IMG/VR virus record: IMGVR_UViG_3300044984_000411
Span: 1 to 64,000 of that record
Source: a virus
DNA: 64,000 nt
Reading direction: 5' to 3' (one strand)
Below are positions 7,690-15,825 of the stretch, piece after piece (the stretch's first letter is position 1; every line of letters begins with the position of its first letter). A program made the position numbers and the translations under genes. The notes under the pieces are model-generated. The model was given only the letters and a program-made list of their open reading frames with translations. It was not told the origin of the DNA and did not search any database.

Positions 7690-8473
7690 CCAATGGCTCC
7701 AGAGATTTGATTTTAATCACTCCAGAACCAGCATTGTTACACGCATCCTTGATAGGACAGGTCTTACAAATCTTAGAATTTGAGCGATAGTTTTTCTCTG
7801 GCAGGGTCTTGTCTTCCCAAGCCTTTCGAACATTTCTCATCCACTCAAAAGCGTTCTCTACCCACTTAAAATAGTATTCATTCAACTCAACAGGGAAGAT
7901 TAGCAACTCGTGATTGTTTTTGTTTTCATAAATCAGAATTGCTTTGCTTCTGTTAAGAATCTTCATATAGATAAGCAACTGGATAAGGTGTCCAGTCTTT
8001 GGCTTACCTGCAATCTTGCGATACTCAAAGCCTTCGTTAGGCATGGTCTTGATTTCACCAAGCAGGTCCATACCTTCCCAGTCAAGAATAACGTCACCAT
8101 ATCCAAAGATTGGTGGGTCGTCATAGGTGACTTTGAACTCTGAGTCTTTTAGGATACCTGCGTTGCCCATAGCTTCCTGGATACGTTCGTGTGACTTTGT
8201 ACCAGCAGTCATGTTTGCTCCGCCATAGGCATCTGCATTGTCAGTAAACACAGCACCCTCAAAGGCTAGATACCAGTAACGAGGACATTCTCCATGAGAG
8301 AACGCAATTGTACTTGGTGCAAATGTTTTTTTAGTTTGAAACTTATCAACACGGTTTACAATATATCCGCTTTGAATCTTTTCAATTAGTCCCTGTTTGT
8401 CAAGGAACGAAGGCTGTGAAGAAATCTTGTCTTCTACCTTAAGCATTACCTGTTGCAATAAACTTTTTGCCAT
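7673..8473 (-). CDS. Cas4-like / RecB-family PD-(D/E)xK exonuclease with Fe-S cysteines
   Basis: 266 residues. An early Cys in GECPRYWY, then GYGDVILDWEG, LLGEIKTMP (the D...ExK core), GHLIQLLIYM (QxxxY-like), and C-terminal KICKTCPIKDAC. One Cys plus a three-Cys group is the Cas4/AddB pattern for a 4Fe-4S cluster. Phage Cas4-like enzymes typically process DNA ends for recombination. There is no CRISPR array or cas1/cas2 in the window, so a recombination role next to the RecA-like gene is the simplest reading. Confidence 0.85.
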   Translation of the reverse strand: MAKSLLQQVMLKVEDKISSQPSFLDKQGLIEKIQSGYIVNRVDKFQTKKTFAPSTIAFSHGECPRYWYLAFEGAVFTDNADAYGGANMTAGTKSHERIQEAMGNAGILKDSEFKVTYDDPPIFGYGDVILDWEGMDLLGEIKTMPNEGFEYRKIAGKPKTGHLIQLLIYMKILNRSKAILIYENKNNHELLIFPVELNEYYFKWVENAFEWMRNVRKAWEDKTLPEKNYRSNSKICKTCPIKDACNNAGSGVIKIKSLEPLDDKAL

Positions 8474-8480
8474 ATCAACA

Positions 8481-8789
8481 CTAGCGAGTGATATATTTAA
8501 GAGCCGATACGAGGTTGTTGATAGCCTCAGCAGCGGTGTAATAAATATTCTTTTTCGCTCTGTCTCCTTTTTCTACGTTAGTTAGCCATGTGGCTTTGAA
8601 GGACATTTTAGCTGCAATTGCTTGCAAGCGTACAATCTCCACGGTTGCAACATTTAGTGGAATATCTGGCTTGAGAATAAGCTTTGCAATGAAGGTAAGT
8701 GCTGTTGCAAGCTCTTCGTCTTCCATGTAATCAGCAATCTCTGACAAGCCATTGATTTGTTCAATCGTTGTTTTTGTTTCTGTTTCCAA
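8481..8789 (-). CDS. Helical protein of unknown function
   Basis: 102 residues, TTG start at 8789 with AAGGA 7 nt upstream. Entirely helical in appearance (ADYMEDEELATALTFIAKLIL, ATVEIVRLQAIAAKMSFKATWL, AAEAINNLVSALKYI). No recognised motif. It has its own -10 box at 8816-8821 and lies between two nuclease-like genes, so a recombination or DNA-repair role is possible. Confidence 0.6.
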   Translation of the reverse strand: METETKTTIEQINGLSEIADYMEDEELATALTFIAKLILKPDIPLNVATVEIVRLQAIAAKMSFKATWLTNVEKGDRAKKNIYYTAAEAINNLVSALKYITR

Positions 8790-8815
8790 GTTAATTCCTT
8801 AATCGTTGTAGTTCT

Positions 8816-8821
8816 ATTATA
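8816..8821 (-). promoter_or_regulatory. -10 box (TATAAT)
   Basis: Minus-strand GTG-TATAAT 26 nt before the TTG at 8789. No clear -35. Confidence 0.4.
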
Positions 8822-9104
8822 CACCATCAGATAGGATTTGTTCAAGTAGGGAAAGTTCTATTACTGCCAGTCTTGTTTTAATACCTGAGTCTCCAAGTAC
8901 CACCACAATAGCAGGGTCATTGCCATTACGGATAGCATCCGTAACAGCCTTAGCCCATACCTCTTTGTTTAGTGTAAAAGACTTGCCAACCTCTTTGAAA
9001 TCAACTGTGAAGTTTTCCCAAGAAGCATCGCCCTTATGAGTTCCACGACCAGAGTTCTTGTGCTGTTTAGCACCAATACGCTTACTCTCGCTCTTCTCGC
9101 TCAA
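8817..9104 (-). CDS. Small PD-(D/E)xK-type nuclease-like protein (putative resolvase)
   Basis: 95 residues from TTG at 9104, 6 nt after AAGG; an upstream in-frame TTG at 9131 lacks a site. The order SKRIGAKQHKNSGRGTHKGDA, then FTVDFKEVGKSFTLNKEVW, then PAIVVVLG resembles small Hjc-type or phage junction nucleases, with D...DxK as the candidate core. No search was made, so this is a moderate call. Confidence 0.5.
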   Translation of the reverse strand: MSEKSESKRIGAKQHKNSGRGTHKGDASWENFTVDFKEVGKSFTLNKEVWAKAVTDAIRNGNDPAIVVVLGDSGIKTRLAVIELSLLEQILSDGV

Positions 9105-9267
9105 AGTCTCCCTTTCTCTTTTTCTTTGCAAAGCTTACAACGCTAACGTGCTTTTCAGGACACATCCAGGTTAGCTCCTTAGTGCTTGGATAAGAGCGTA
9201 GGCTCTTCACCTCAGCCTTGCAGGTGTGACAAACAAACTTACCTTGGTAGATGTTATACTTCGCCAT
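9082..9267 (-). CDS. Small zinc-ribbon-like protein
   Basis: 61 residues. CHTC near residue 13 and one later Cys (MCPEKH, with His) form a possible zinc site. The tail is very charged (KKKRKGDFEREERE). It overlaps the recA-like gene by 14 nt at its start and the nuclease-like gene by 23 nt at its end, so it is embedded in the operon. Function unknown. Confidence 0.6.
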   Translation of the reverse strand: MAKYNIYQGKFVCHTCKAEVKSLRSYPSTKELTWMCPEKHVSVVSFAKKKRKGDFEREERE

Positions 9268-10264
9268 TGACCTGTGCCTTAATAGAATCTTGCAAGTCTA
9301 GGTCCTCACGAACACGATTTACAAATGCTTCTCTACCCTGCAGCTTAGAGCCATCTGGTAGGATGTACCAGGCTCCTGTGCGACTTACAATACCCATCAT
9401 TTCTGCAGTATCCACGAGGTCACCAATGCTATCAACACCAACGTCCCCACGGAAATAAAAATCGTACTCCCCAGACTGGAAGGCTGGCGATGTCTTGGAG
9501 AATTGGACTTCCCAACGAACTTTGCGTCCAACTTTTTCCTCAATGAGTTTATCTCCAACAGCAATCTTTCCTTTAATAGCCTGATTGTCTGATTCGGAAC
9601 TGAATAGTTTGATAACCGTCGATGAATAAAACTTAGTAGCTTGACCACCGCTAGGCTGCTGAGAAGTATACATAGCACTAATATTATTCCTAGACTGAGA
9701 AATAAGAACAAGCATAGTAGGCTTAACTTTGTTATTAGCATAGTTGAGCATCTTCCAAGCGTTGCTAAAGTCTCTTGACTCAGCACCGATTTGCTTAGTG
9801 TTTTCAAGTTCCTTAAGTTCATCTGTTCCCTTTTCAAAGTAGATTGCTGGTAGCAATGATGTGATTGAGTCAATTACAATCATGTCTACACCTGCATTCA
9901 TTAGAGCAGTGCCAACGTCCACCATCTCATTGATAGTACGAGCTTGTGACACAATTAGGTTGTCTGTGTCTACCCCAAGTTTCTTAGCCCACTCTTCTGA
10001 GTAAGACATCTCGGCATCAATCCAGGCACATAGCTTTCCCTCTTCTTGAGCCAAAGCAATCATCTGGAGGCAGAGAGACGACTTTGCAGACGACTTGCTG
10101 CCCCAGATAAGTACCTGGCGACCATAAGGGAGTCCACCATTAAGAGCACGATTAAGACCATAGCTAGGTGTCTTCTGAAATGTTGTGGTAAACCCTACGC
10201 CATTGCTAAGACGCTTTCTAATCTTTGGGTCTAGCAAAGCTAGAGCCTCTTCCATAGTTGTCAT
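9254..10264 (-). CDS. RecA/UvsX-type recombinase
   Basis: 336 residues, strand-exchange ATPase for recombination-dependent replication. The P-loop is GSKSSAKSS (about 55-63), with Ala where RecA has Gly before the Lys; UvsX of T4 also departs here (GPSKSFKS). Walker B-like VDMIVIDSITSLLPA follows, then the LISQSRNN and PSGGQATKFYSSTVIKL segments typical of RecA loop regions. The N-terminal RecA helix is short and there is no long acidic tail. Start overlaps the stop of the MazG-like gene (TAATG). Confidence 0.9.
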   Translation of the reverse strand: MTTMEEALALLDPKIRKRLSNGVGFTTTFQKTPSYGLNRALNGGLPYGRQVLIWGSKSSAKSSLCLQMIALAQEEGKLCAWIDAEMSYSEEWAKKLGVDTDNLIVSQARTINEMVDVGTALMNAGVDMIVIDSITSLLPAIYFEKGTDELKELENTKQIGAESRDFSNAWKMLNYANNKVKPTMLVLISQSRNNISAMYTSQQPSGGQATKFYSSTVIKLFSSESDNQAIKGKIAVGDKLIEEKVGRKVRWEVQFSKTSPAFQSGEYDFYFRGDVGVDSIGDLVDTAEMMGIVSRTGAWYILPDGSKLQGREAFVNRVREDLDLQDSIKAQVNGEV

Positions 10265-10599
10265 TAAAACTTTACCCCATGCTTCTGTGGTCGTGACTTA
10301 TTAAAAGCAGTCTTCTTTTCAAATGCTTCATCAAGTGATACGTTTGTATATTCGTGTTCAAGCAATCCTGCATAGAGGTCAAGTGTGCGGATAAGAATAT
10401 CTGCCACTTCGTCTGCTACTGCTTCTGGACCGTGTGACTTACGGATAGCCTCCATGACCTCTGTAGCTTCTGATACAATCATCATTAGCTGCTTGGTCAT
10501 AAAGATGTCTACCTGCTCTTGCGGAGCATCCTTAATCACATCCCAGAAACCTTTTTCTACTGCAACCTCGTGCAGGTGTTGCGATACTTCATCAAACAT
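10264..10599 (-). CDS. MazG-like nucleotide pyrophosphohydrolase
   Basis: 111 residues from ATG at 10599, with GGAGG 9 nt upstream; longer ORF starts run into the polymerase gene. The helical core MIVSEATEVMEAIRKSHG...VADEVADILIRTLDL carries the E-E...D pattern that holds Mg in all-alpha NTP pyrophosphatases. Such enzymes hydrolyse dNTPs or ppGpp-like nucleotides. Overlaps the polymerase stop by 8 nt. Confidence 0.75.
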   Translation of the reverse strand: MFDEVSQHLHEVAVEKGFWDVIKDAPQEQVDIFMTKQLMMIVSEATEVMEAIRKSHGPEAVADEVADILIRTLDLYAGLLEHEYTNVSLDEAFEKKTAFNKSRPQKHGVKF

Positions 10600-13500
10600 T
10601 AAATACATCCTCCATAATTGTTGTTCCGTCTTTAGTTTTACCCAAAGAGAATTTGTATACGTTTCCCTCGTCAATCTTCATGTAAGCCTTGGAGAAAGCC
10701 GTAGGGAATACTGTAACGCTGTGTAGCGTCCGTGTAGCGTCTGCTAGCACTAGGGAAGCCATCTTCTTACCTGTCTTGGTAATTCGTGGCTTGAATGATA
10801 CCACAAAAAGTTCGTCCTCTTTGTATGGCAGCATACGGAAGTTAAGAATCTTAATCAATCCTGTTTGGTTTGCCTTGATTTCGTCTGCTGGAATTGCTGT
10901 AACAATCCTGTTATCGCTTGCCAGCAAGATGTAAGTACGACCTGCCTCGATAGTTGACTGCTCTTCATCGAAGATACCAACACTACCAGTCTTATCTAGA
11001 ATCTCAACTCGTGACCAACCTTTGCCACGCTTGATACCCTTGACCATGCCCATTAGAATAAACGAACCTTTTTCCTCATACTCTTCTACGTCATTGATAA
11101 ATGCGTGATAGTGCTGTGGAATTGATACGTTAAACTCTGGTAGGTTTAGGTATTCGTAAAGATTCTCTTTAACTTCTTCATCATTCCTAGGATTATCATC
11201 AAAAGTTGCAGCACCAATAAGACGAAGAGCTTGCAGGGCACGGCTATTAACACCATTGCCCTTGCCAAAACTAAACTCCTCAAGTTGTTTGTAGGAGCTA
11301 AAAGGGCGAGCAGCAATATACTTAGAAGCAATGTTGTCAGAAATGTATTTGATTGCTGAAAGTCCAAAGCGGATTCCCTTTCCTTCGATTGTAAAGTCAA
11401 TGTCTGAGTCGTTGATGTGTGGTAGGCGGATAGGAATACCCATACGCTTTGCTTCGATTAGGTACTCTGTGCGAGCATCCTTATCACTTTCGTTCTTAAG
11501 CAATGAATACATAAACTCAATTGGATAGTGATACTTCAACCATGCTGTCCAGTATGATAGCGTTGAGTATGCTACAGCGTGAGACTTGTTGAATGAGTAC
11601 CCTGCGTGAGCCTCAAAGTCGTGCCACAAGTCTTCTGCAACGTTTGGAGATAGGAAGCGTGAAGCACCCTCAACAAACTTGTCTTGGAACTGCTTGAACT
11701 CTTTAGCATCCTTCTTCTTACCAATAATCTTGCGAACCTTGTCAGCCTCAGCCATTGTCATACCGCCAAGTTCAGTACAGGCAAGCATAACCTGTTCCTG
11801 ATACAGAATGCATCCGTAGGTCTCTTCGGTAAACTTCTTCATGTTAACGTGCTTGTAGTCTAGGTTCTGCTTACCGTGCTTACGAGCAATGTAATCTTTA
11901 CCAATGGTGTTCATAGCACCTGGGCGAACTAGAGCGTTGGATGCAGCAAGTTCGTTGAAGTTTTTGACACCCATTTTAACTAGCAAGTTGGTATATGGTG
12001 TAGCTTCACACTGGAACACGCCCTTAGTAAAACCGTCAGACAGCATAGCATAAACATTCTTGTCTTCCATATCAATCTTGTGTAAGTCAATCTTATCGTT
12101 GGTACGCTCCTCAACAATCTTGAGGGTGTCTTGAATAACAGATAGGGTCTTTAGACCTAGAGCATCAATCTTGATTAGACCAATACGCTCTGCTTCTTCC
12201 ATGTCTACCGCCACCACAGGGATACGCTCCTTATTGCCAGGACTAGTGCGTGTTTCTAGTGGTGCGAACTTAAAGATAGGCTCCTTGGACGTTACAACAC
12301 CTGCAGCGTGGATACCAGTACCACGAATACGACCACGCAACTGCTCGCCATACTCTTCAATCTCTGGATATTTGTCACGGAACTCTGCAGTTGACTTAGA
12401 TGTCAGATACTCGTCCCAGTCGTCTACAAGTTTAAGTACCTTGTTAACGTCAGGTAGTGGAATGTTTAGAACACGAGCCACGTCACGAACGATACCCTTG
12501 CCCTTGAATTCAAGGAATGTTGCGATGGACGCAACGTGACGGTATTGACGAACTAGGTAGTCCTTAACTTCTTCACGGCGTGAGTCTTGGATATCTGTAT
12601 CAATATCTGGGAAGTCATTACGCTCTGGGTTAATGAAACGGAAAAACAGAAGACCATGCTGGATAGGGTCAACGTCTGTGATACCAAGAGAGTAGCAAAG
12701 CAGCGAACCTGCAGCAGAACCACGTCCTGGTCCCACCATGATATCTTCTTTCTTAGCCCAGTTAATCATATTACGAACAACTAGAAAGTAAGGTCCAAAC
12801 TTCTTGTCTTTGATAACAGAAAGCTCTTCATTAAGTCTGTCCAGATATTCTTTGTTGGTGTGTAGCCCACGCTTAGTAAGACCCTCAATGGCTAGTTCAT
12901 ATAGCTCTTGGTCTGGGTTAACATACTGTGCTGGAAGCAAATCTAGATTATCTTGAATCTCATAGTCTTCAATCTGGTCTGCAATGTCCTTGCTGTTCTG
13001 GTACATATCCTCACGGTCAATACCCTGAGCAAGCATAGCGTTACGCATCTCTTCGTCAGACAGTAGGTGAATTTCGAAGTCCTTAAACGACATCTGACGG
13101 TCTGCACCATACAGGTAGTCTAGCTTATCCATAAGGTTGTCGTACTTCTGAGTGCCAGCGAAAGTTACTTCTTTCTCAGTTTTATTAGAGTATGAGTTTA
13201 GAATAAGCTTAAGTTCTTGGATATCACGCTGTGACTTGTCTGCGTGGTGGCAGTCTGGAGTTACGACAGGCTTAATTCCAAATTCATCTGCAAGGTCAAG
13301 CAGCATCTTATTTACTTCTGCAGGGTTGTGTGGCATTACTTCGATGTAGTAGTCGTCACCAAAAGTATCCTTAGCCCACTTGATGTGCTCCTTAGCTACC
13401 GCCAGGTTGTCTGCTTCGATAGCCTTGCACAAGAATCCTGAAAGACATCCAGAAGTAATGACTAGACCTTCTTTGTACTGCTCTAGAATGTTCCAGTCCA

Positions 13501-13867
13501 TACGAGGCTTCTTAAAGAAACCCTCTGTCCAAGCAAGCTCATTAAGCTTGTTAAGGTTCTCTAGACCTACTTTGTTCTTAGCAAGAATAACAAGGTGGTT
13601 GTAGTTTAGGTTTAGTAGGTCTGTCTTGTCCTTTTCTTCGTGGTCGAAGCGGTCTTTACAGATGTACCCTTCGACTCCAAGGATTGGCTTGATACCTGCT
13701 GCTTTGGCAGCACGATACATCTCACGGTGACCAGATAGAGAACCGTGGTCTGTGATTGAGATAGAAGTCATACCCACAGATACAGCACGGTCAACGTACT
13801 CTTGTGGTGTAGCAATGCCATCAAATAGGCTGTAGTGTGTGTGAACGTGAAGTGGAGCGTAGCTCAT
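10592..13867 (-). CDS. DNA polymerase III alpha subunit (DnaE-type, C-family)
   Basis: 1091 residues. An apparently intact N-terminal PHP domain (HVHTHYSLFDG, SITDHGS, GVEGY, PDCHHAD), suggesting built-in metal-dependent proofreading. The polymerase core has GPGRGSAAGS (about 379-388) and the catalytic PDIDTD (about 420-425). HAGYSFNKSHAVAYS is the fingers-region signature. The C end has an OB-like segment. No epsilon or clamp loader is seen nearby. AAGGA precedes the ATG. Confidence 0.95.
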   Translation of the reverse strand: MSYAPLHVHTHYSLFDGIATPQEYVDRAVSVGMTSISITDHGSLSGHREMYRAAKAAGIKPILGVEGYICKDRFDHEEKDKTDLLNLNYNHLVILAKNKVGLENLNKLNELAWTEGFFKKPRMDWNILEQYKEGLVITSGCLSGFLCKAIEADNLAVAKEHIKWAKDTFGDDYYIEVMPHNPAEVNKMLLDLADEFGIKPVVTPDCHHADKSQRDIQELKLILNSYSNKTEKEVTFAGTQKYDNLMDKLDYLYGADRQMSFKDFEIHLLSDEEMRNAMLAQGIDREDMYQNSKDIADQIEDYEIQDNLDLLPAQYVNPDQELYELAIEGLTKRGLHTNKEYLDRLNEELSVIKDKKFGPYFLVVRNMINWAKKEDIMVGPGRGSAAGSLLCYSLGITDVDPIQHGLLFFRFINPERNDFPDIDTDIQDSRREEVKDYLVRQYRHVASIATFLEFKGKGIVRDVARVLNIPLPDVNKVLKLVDDWDEYLTSKSTAEFRDKYPEIEEYGEQLRGRIRGTGIHAAGVVTSKEPIFKFAPLETRTSPGNKERIPVVAVDMEEAERIGLIKIDALGLKTLSVIQDTLKIVEERTNDKIDLHKIDMEDKNVYAMLSDGFTKGVFQCEATPYTNLLVKMGVKNFNELAASNALVRPGAMNTIGKDYIARKHGKQNLDYKHVNMKKFTEETYGCILYQEQVMLACTELGGMTMAEADKVRKIIGKKKDAKEFKQFQDKFVEGASRFLSPNVAEDLWHDFEAHAGYSFNKSHAVAYSTLSYWTAWLKYHYPIEFMYSLLKNESDKDARTEYLIEAKRMGIPIRLPHINDSDIDFTIEGKGIRFGLSAIKYISDNIASKYIAARPFSSYKQLEEFSFGKGNGVNSRALQALRLIGAATFDDNPRNDEEVKENLYEYLNLPEFNVSIPQHYHAFINDVEEYEEKGSFILMGMVKGIKRGKGWSRVEILDKTGSVGIFDEEQSTIEAGRTYILLASDNRIVTAIPADEIKANQTGLIKILNFRMLPYKEDELFVVSFKPRITKTGKKMASLVLADATRTLHSVTVFPTAFSKAYMKIDEGNVYKFSLGKTKDGTTIMEDVFNV

Positions 13868-13931
13868 TATTTCCTTCGTTAGTAATAAAAGTTTGTGTGG
13901 GGCAGTTTGTAGAGATGCCCAGCTCTATGTT

Positions 13932-14597
13932 TTACCAGTCGGTGTTGCTTGAAGTTACCGAAGCGGTCTGACCAAAGCCGAAGTAGAAATTCTCCTGCTC
14001 TGCGTAAGGAATTTCACGGACAACCTTCTCAAGGTCGAATGCTTCAACCTCTCCCCAGGTGTATGGCTCTGAGTCTGGCTTGGTTGGAAGCAAGGTGTAA
14101 CTGGTCTCAGTTCCCTGACCATTACGCTTAATTTTCCACTCAAGGTTTGAAATAGAACCAGTCTCTAGAGCATACTCACGAATGGTGTTAAATGCTGACT
14201 GCTTGCTGATACCCTGTGACCAAACAGCCACATAAGGTGCTTCTGTGCTGTCGTCAATAATAACGTTGCAATAGAAGCGGAGGCGTGAACGCCAACCTGA
14301 CTTTGGCTCCTTGCGAGCCATCTCACAACCGTAGCAACGACCCTCTGAGTCAATGGTACAGGCTGCCTTAAGCTTGTAATCCTTTGGATTAGTGTGTTCT
14401 GCGATTACTACTGAAAGTCCACGACCCTCGTTGTAGTTCGCTGATTCGCTGTCTAGCTCTTCAACAAAACGAATCTTGGCAGACTGTCCATCGGCTAGTT
14501 TTACCCAGCGAATCTTCTGTCCACCGTTTGCAGTGCTGTCATATTTTGGCTTGTCAACTAGTGCGTTGATGTCTTTTAGCCCTCTAATTACGCTCAT
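13932..14597 (-). CDS. Single-stranded DNA-binding protein (putative)
   Basis: 221 residues. Beta-rich, with a Cys/His cluster (AACTIDSEGRCYGCEMARK) reminiscent of the zinc site in gp32-like binding proteins, then aromatic and basic strands (GWRSRLRFYCNVIID, EWKIKRNGQG). It lies between primase and polymerase, the usual place for a phage SSB. The tail (TSSNTDW) is only weakly acidic, unlike classical SSBs, so the call is by context and motif. Confidence 0.65.
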   Translation of the reverse strand: MSVIRGLKDINALVDKPKYDSTANGGQKIRWVKLADGQSAKIRFVEELDSESANYNEGRGLSVVIAEHTNPKDYKLKAACTIDSEGRCYGCEMARKEPKSGWRSRLRFYCNVIIDDSTEAPYVAVWSQGISKQSAFNTIREYALETGSISNLEWKIKRNGQGTETSYTLLPTKPDSEPYTWGEVEAFDLEKVVREIPYAEQENFYFGFGQTASVTSSNTDW

Positions 14598-14626
14598 AAT
14601 ATTCTCCTTATGTTTTTAGCGGATTA

Positions 14627-15568
14627 CTAGTTTAGCATACCAGCGATAGTATTGTCAAATGATTCTTCAAGATTCTTGATTGCTTCATCTGACATATCGC
14701 CAATATCCTTATATTGTTTATCTAATTTGATAACGCTAACACGACTGCCAAGTCTTTCAATAAGCTTGTCTTTCATGTTACCGCCAGCTTCATCGTTATC
14801 TGCAATGACATATATTTCATTGAAATACTTTTGAAGTAGGTCTGTTTGTATCTTGGATACATTTGCTCCAAGAGTTGCTACAGCAGGAAAGCCACACTGG
14901 TCAAGTCGAATAGCATCAAATGATGATTCAACTACATAGACTTTGCTAGATGCTTTTACTCTGTGTAGATTAAATAGGACTTTACTCTTTGGTAGTCCTG
15001 GTGTATTCTTAAAGTCTTTACCCTCTACGGACCTGCCCACAAACCCCACTGAAACGCCTTCAGGGGACGCTACAGGGATTGTAACCATGTCTTGCTTCTC
15101 ACTATACCCCAAGTCGAATTTGCGGATTGAAGCCTCGTTTATGAGCCTTCCAGAGTAGTATCGCAATGCTCTAGGAGAGTCTAGTGCTTGCTGGTTTAGT
15201 CTCTTAATCTGCAATTCATCGTATGGTGTATAGTCTGGTTTTACTACTAATGCTTGATTAATCTGATAAGAAAGGTCAGTCTCTGTTTCTTTGGACTTAA
15301 TAAAACGTACCGCCTCAAAGTAGGTACGGCTAGAAGTATGCATAACAAAAGCAGTTAGGTCACAAACGTGCTGACAGGAGAAGCAAAAGAAAAAGCCAGA
15401 ACGCTTGTCAATTTCTCCAGCAGGTGAGCGATGGTTATTGTGGAAAGGGCAGAATATAATGTAGTCTGAATCTACTTCTGATTCGACGTTGATTCCTGAC
15501 CCTGCAAGGATTCGCCTAATTTGTTCTGGCGTGTATACGCTACTGTTCCGTCTATTCCTGTAATCCAT
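14627..15568 (-). CDS. DnaG-like primase
   Basis: 313 residues. CHC2-type zinc domain at the N end (IIFCPFHNNHRSPAGEI...FFFCFSCQHVCDL), then a TOPRIM core with VYVVESSFDAIRL (catalytic Glu) and YVIADNDEAGG (DxD). It makes RNA primers for the DnaE-type polymerase. There is no fused helicase; the DnaB gene is separate just upstream. Short compared with bacterial DnaG (about 600), lacking the helicase-binding C domain. Confidence 0.9.
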   Translation of the reverse strand: MDYRNRRNSSVYTPEQIRRILAGSGINVESEVDSDYIIFCPFHNNHRSPAGEIDKRSGFFFCFSCQHVCDLTAFVMHTSSRTYFEAVRFIKSKETETDLSYQINQALVVKPDYTPYDELQIKRLNQQALDSPRALRYYSGRLINEASIRKFDLGYSEKQDMVTIPVASPEGVSVGFVGRSVEGKDFKNTPGLPKSKVLFNLHRVKASSKVYVVESSFDAIRLDQCGFPAVATLGANVSKIQTDLLQKYFNEIYVIADNDEAGGNMKDKLIERLGSRVSVIKLDKQYKDIGDMSDEAIKNLEESFDNTIAGMLN

Positions 15569-15813
15569 TCGCTCTTTCTTCTTCCTACATATGTTCCGTA
15601 CATTGATAATTGAAATGTAAAATATTCTGTTTTGCTATTAAATTCTATCGTAAAATCTGGGTCAATGTCAAGCCTTGGCACATATCCAGATAGACGCATT
15701 TCTGCGGTGACTAACCTAATATATTCAGTTTTAAGTCTACCGATAGTTGCTTCATCGTGGATTTGACCATCCAAGAAAAAATGTCTAATTGGTTTATGGT
15801 GTATGTTGCCCAT
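15472..15813 (-). CDS. Hypothetical protein overlapping the primase gene; probably leaderless
   Basis: 113 residues, not recognised. It fills the gap between helicase and primase and overlaps the primase start by 97 nt in another frame, which is unusual here. A TATAAT lies 5 nt before its ATG, so its mRNA would be leaderless. Beta-rich middle (DFTIEFNSKTEYFTFQLSMYGTYV). Confidence 0.55.
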   Translation of the reverse strand: MGNIHHKPIRHFFLDGQIHDEATIGRLKTEYIRLVTAEMRLSGYVPRLDIDPDFTIEFNSKTEYFTFQLSMYGTYVGRRKSEWITGIDGTVAYTRQNKLGESLQGQESTSNQK

Positions 15814-15818
15814 ACTCC

Positions 15819-15824
15819 ATTATA
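15819..15824 (-). promoter_or_regulatory. -10 box giving a leaderless start at 15813
   Basis: Minus-strand TATAAT ends 5 nt before the ATG at 15813, so transcription would begin at or near the start codon. Confidence 0.45.
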
Positions 15825-15825
15825 A

